DNA of 21,363 nucleotides from Ectocarpus siliculosus (lineage: Eukaryota; Sar; Phaeophyceae; Ectocarpales; Ectocarpaceae): NCBI GenBank assembly GCA_000310025.1, contig FN648430.1, positions 94,031 to 115,393 on the forward strand, given 5' to 3'. A program made the translations under genes and the position numbers. Below are positions 19,201 through 21,363 of the stretch, in pieces. How positions within the stretch are numbered: the stretch's first letter is position 1; each line of letters starts with the position of its first letter. The notes under the pieces were generated by a model, which saw only the letters and a list, made by a program, of their open reading frames with translations, did not search any database and had not been told where the DNA came from.

Positions 19201-21296
19201 TCCCTCTCCTCACCTGTCCCATGCAGATGAGCTGCTCGGGAGTGAGTTCCCCGCCGGGGACACGCGGAATCACCGAGTAAGAACCGCCTGCACGCAACAC
19301 CACCGGCAACACACAACCAAAAGAAAACAATAACAGTGCAGTATCGGTCGCGCAAATATATCAAAATGAAGCAACAAAAAAAAACATCTGCCCTAACTCT
19401 GTAATACCGGCAGGAAATGAAGGACAAGGGAAGAAGGCAAGGCAGCCTTCGGCCTTCTTCGACCACAGGCAAGTACCAGATGGTTCTTGTCGAAATCAAC
19501 GTTGAAGGTAAGGTACGTGACAGTTGCACAACCCGGCCATGAGAAAGAGAAGGGGAGAGATAAAGACAAGGAAGACAAAGAGAGAGAGAAACACCATTTT
19601 TGATGTTGGCGTGCAACCCACCCTGAGCTACTGGTACTGGGGTTCGTGGATTTTGAGAGCGGATAAACTAAAGATAGATACGAATAGGTGAAAACTGTCA
19701 AGTCAATCAGCGTCGAGCGACAACGTCGGGTCAACGCCCCGCGTGCTGCTGTGCTACATATTTATTCTTACCCCTCTGCATGTTGGCGAGGGCGCGGTCG
19801 TTGGTGTCCTGAAGGGTCATCCCGTCGTTGTTGAAGATCATGTCGTTGTTTACCGACGCGAGGATGCTGGACACGAGGGGCTTGCACACTTCGCACCCGT
19901 CACCGTGGCCGTGGCTGTCGAGCAGCTCGTCGAAGGACTTGACTCCGGTAGCCTAGGCGCGTGAAAGGACATGTTTCGCAACGAACATACATTGTACGAA
20001 AGAAAAAAATGTACCGTAAAGCGGTAGCAACAACCGTTGTTGATCGGTGGACTACAGCACTACACACAATGGCATGCATGCGATTCGTATTTGTTCGAGA
20101 TACAGTACGTTGTACGCCTAGTACGCCCATCTCACCCGGACGATGTCGTAGAGTTCCTGGCGGGTGTAGTGGAAGTGCTCGCACACGTCGGTGGAGACCT
20201 CCTTTCCGGAGCTCTTCATGGCGAACGCGAAGATGTCCTTCACCATCGGCTCGCACCCACCACACCCGGTGCCGGCCTGCGACAAGGGGAGACGCAGACA
20301 GGACAGGAACGAACGCGGAAAGAAACACATGTAAAAGAATAGCAGCACACCCCTGGAGTACCTTGCACGAACGTGTCGTTGTGATGGTGGTTGTGGCTGT
20401 TGTTCTTGCTGTTGTTGTCGTTGGCATAGTATGTAGACGAACAACACAACGATACAGCAATGTACAAAAGACCCACCGGGGTGTTCCTACACTTCCGTAC
20501 CGTACCATACATGACACATGACACATGACACATGACACATGACACATGACATGACGTGACATGCCCACAAGCGCCCGCGCACCTTGGTGCAGGACTTGAC
20601 CTCCCCGACCGAGGTGAGACCGTCCTCCGTCACGGCGCGGAAGATCGCACCCTTGTCCACGTTGTTGCACGAGCACACCTGCAGAGCGAGACGCGTTTAA
20701 CCGCAGCGACGACGTGAGCACGCGCACGCCAGCAAGGCGGGCAACAACACAACAACATGCAATCCTGCAGAAACAAACCAACAGCCAGCGCGAGAGGGGG
20801 AAGCCACCACACTGCTGTCTGTTGTCTGTTTTCTGCCTGAGAAGGTGAGAATGTAACACCGCCTCGACCTCTTTTTCCGAACCGGTCTCTTTTCGCCTTG
20901 CTCGTCCGAACGTGCGACGAGGGTTTTGGTCCGGCAAACAAATGTCGGATGTTGGTCCTACAGTCTACAGCAGCACTCCACGGCGGAAGGTTCTCAGAGA
21001 AAAAAAAGCCTTTACATTACACGACAGGCATTCCACGCGGATCGAACAACGTGTCACAAGTAGCGTACGATACGCACAACATGGCCAAAAGCAAAACAGC
21101 AAAACCTGTCAAACCCATCAGCAACCAAGTCGGACGGCGAAACATGATTTGTCAGCCTTTATGCCATGCCACGCTGCACCTGCATGTCATCAGGCATGTC
21201 CTCAACGCCGAGAGCAGCCCCGCCGCCTTCCTCCGCAGCGGGAGCCATGAGTACACCGGGGGCGATCGGAAGGTCACGGTCGGACTTTTGCAGGCC
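13156..21296 (-). CDS. nirB: NAD(P)H nitrite reductase, NirB type with C-terminal Rieske domain (C-terminal 633 residues)
   Basis: It catalyses six-electron reduction of nitrite to ammonium with NAD(P)H, the second step of nitrate assimilation. Fifteen exons, in gene order: 21180-21296, 20583-20678, 20136-20276, 19772-19952, 19214-19287, 18401-18478, 17620-17782, 17160-17304, 16660-16793, 16384-16502, 15684-15833, 14997-15128, 14407-14537, 13889-14003, 13156-13281. All introns are GT-AG; the 1902 coding bases join in phase and end at TGA 13156-13158. Numbering from the first visible residue: BFD-type [2Fe-2S] domain with C41, C43, C69, C76, C79; a second BFD-like segment with C103, C138, C141; the ferredoxin-like nitrite/sulfite reductase half (PRVPGGELTPEQL, TGGQRIDMFGA); siroheme/[4Fe-4S] ligands C258-x5-C264 and C298-x3-C302; Rieske C519-x-H521 and C543-x2-H546. 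The N-terminal FAD/NAD(P)H domain is off the right edge, so localisation cannot be judged. All key ligands are kept, so the gene looks functional. Confidence 0.95.
13889..14003 (-). CDS. nirB: nirB exon: Rieske domain end
   Basis: GECLDHMEDDN, FPVKVEDGGVFLDLP, AELDQ. Donor CAG|GTGACC. Reading on without splicing would add 16 residues before a stop. Confidence 0.9.
14407..14537 (-). CDS. nirB: nirB exon: Rieske cluster ligands
   Basis: 43 residues plus two bases: EWYATQNVCPHKRA and KVACPLHKNNFDLK. C-x-H plus C-x2-H hold a [2Fe-2S] cluster. Confidence 0.95.
14775..14798 (-). repeat. Interstitial telomeric repeat (TTAGGG on the minus strand), four units
   Basis: Four perfect CCCTAA units lie in the 459-bp intron between the two Rieske exons. 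TTAGGG is the telomere unit in brown algae and many other eukaryotes. Confidence 0.9.
14911..14995. repeat. AAGCTT-rich direct and inverted repeat cluster
   Basis: Tandem CCAACCTTCAAGCT-type units turn into alternating AAGCTT and AAAGCTTT palindromes, ending at the intron donor. It can fold into hairpins. Confidence 0.75.
14997..15128 (-). CDS. nirB: nirB exon: start of the Rieske domain
   Basis: 44 residues, SSWVRVGSVSDFPTNGG and YGKSQLAVYNVARRN. Equivalent to the start of bacterial NirD. Donor AAT|GTGAGC abuts the AAGCTT-rich repeat in the intron. Confidence 0.9.
15684..15833 (-). CDS. nirB: nirB exon: end of reductase core
   Basis: 50 residues, DEERRKAFRQFVN to PDLHEEGSK. The acceptor is a weak AATAAG, but the protein join VVN-DEERRK matches the family. 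Confidence 0.9.
15905..15931. repeat. CCCGATGTA 9-bp repeat, three units
   Basis: Three perfect units in the 550-bp intron between exons 15684-15833 and 16384-16502. Confidence 0.85.
16384..16502 (-). CDS. nirB: nirB exon: GIEYLKEVVINDKLG segment
   Basis: 39 residues, helical, ending QDEWATVVN. Donor AAC|GTGAGA. Confidence 0.95.
16660..16793 (-). CDS. nirB: nirB exon: reductase core, HADLLA segment
   Basis: 44 residues with RHADLLATDISEEL and RFLMFYIATADRLQRTS. Joins the preceding exon through a split Arg codon. Confidence 0.95.
17160..17304 (-). CDS. nirB: nirB exon: second cysteine pair of the siroheme-[4Fe-4S] site
   Basis: GLRSPHKLKSGVSGCVRECAE gives C298-x3-C302, followed by KDFGLVATENGYNLYV and GNGGAVA. 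Ends phase 2. Confidence 0.95.
17620..17782 (-). CDS. nirB: nirB exon: first cysteine pair of the siroheme-[4Fe-4S] site
   Basis: 54 residues plus one base, containing KSCVGSTWCRYGVQD (C258-x5-C264). Confidence 0.95.
18401..18478 (-). CDS. nirB: nirB exon: TGGQRID siroheme-site segment
   Basis: 26 residues, VAKKYNLYTKV then TGGQRIDMFGAEKHQ. The TGGQR Arg is part of the siroheme/substrate pocket in this family. It lies between introns of 618 and 735 bp. Confidence 0.95.
19214..19287 (-). CDS. nirB: nirB exon: PRVPGGE segment
   Basis: GSYSVIPRVPGGELTPEQL in the ferredoxin-like half of the nitrite/sulfite reductase domain. Phase 1 in, phase 0 out. Confidence 0.95.
19772..19952 (-). CDS. nirB: nirB exon: second BFD-like segment and start of the reductase core
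   Basis: 60 residues plus one base: ATGVKSFDELL, GDGCEVCKPLV, then TLQDTNDRALANMQR. Donor G|GTAAGA. The LQDTNDR-x-LAN-x-QR motif is a NirB hallmark. Confidence 0.95.
20136..20276 (-). CDS. nirB: nirB exon: second half of the BFD domain
   Basis: 47 residues, AGTGCGGCEPMV to HYTRQELYDIVR; supplies C76, C79 and C103. The CEHFHYTRQEL motif is highly typical of NirB. Confidence 0.95.
20511..20550. repeat. ATGACAC heptamer repeat
   Basis: Five perfect units plus a partial one, in the 306-bp intron that splits the BFD domain, about 30 bp from its donor site. Confidence 0.9.
20583..20678 (-). CDS. nirB: nirB exon: first half of the BFD [2Fe-2S] domain
   Basis: 32 residues beginning VCSCNNVDKG and ending VGEVKSCTK; supplies C41, C43 and C69. 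Donor AAG|GTGCGC, phase 0. Confidence 0.95.
21180..21296 (-). CDS. nirB: nirB exon: linker before the BFD domain
   Basis: 39 residues, GLQKSDRDLP to GVEDMPDDMQ. Acceptor GAGCAG, donor CAG|GTGCAG, phase 0. The intron before it starts beyond the window and contains the terminal G28 run (C28 on the coding strand). Confidence 0.85.
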
Positions 21297-21335
21297 CTGC
21301 TCGGATGATGACAAGCAATCAAGTTCGAGAGAGAA

Positions 21336-21363
21336 GGGGGGGGGGGGGGGGGGGGGGGGGGGG
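21336..21363 (+). repeat. G28 homopolymer at the window edge
   Basis: At least 28 G at the end of the window, reading as C28 in the pyrimidine-rich part of a nirB intron. It may mark a contig end or an assembly limit. Confidence 0.85.

Overview
This is a window of nuclear DNA from a eukaryote, most likely a stramenopile and probably a brown alga. The right third carries a gene with at least 15 short exons and GT-AG introns of 157 to 735 bp. It encodes a NAD(P)H nitrite reductase of the NirB type fused to a C-terminal Rieske domain, an arrangement known from fungi and heterokont algae. One of its introns holds CCCTAA telomere-type repeats, and the middle of the window holds a Ty1/copia-like retroelement. 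The taxonomic call is an inference from these features, not from a marker gene.

Layout. (1) 1-966: no convincing gene. (2) 967-4094, plus strand: a multi-exon gene for an uncharacterised Cys/His zinc-binding protein. Its last two or three exons (2047-2344, 2544-3302, 3480-4094) are well supported; the middle (about 1608-2046) cannot be read through in one frame and looks mutated. (3) 4095-5084: intergenic, with short microsatellites and a G16 run. (4) 5085-10015, plus strand: an LTR element bounded by two 148-bp direct repeats (145/148 identical). It encodes a Gag with two CCHC zinc knuckles. After two in-frame stop codons the same frame continues into a copia-type protease-like motif and a low-complexity region with 141-bp tandem repeats. 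No integrase, reverse transcriptase or RNase H is visible, so the element looks non-autonomous (Gag-only, TR-GAG-like). (5) 10016-13155: no supported gene. (6) 13156-21296, minus strand: the C-terminal 633 residues of the nitrite reductase; its FAD/NAD(P)H-binding N-terminus lies beyond the right edge. The window ends in a G28 run inside the intron just upstream of the first visible exon.

The nitrite reductase exons join in phase without a break and keep every expected metal ligand: the [2Fe-2S] BFD cysteines, the siroheme/[4Fe-4S] cysteines and the Rieske Cys/His pairs. It is therefore very probably a working nitrogen-assimilation gene that reduces nitrite to ammonium. The left two thirds, by contrast, is repeat-rich accessory sequence with a decayed or decaying gene and a young mobile element (about 2% LTR divergence).
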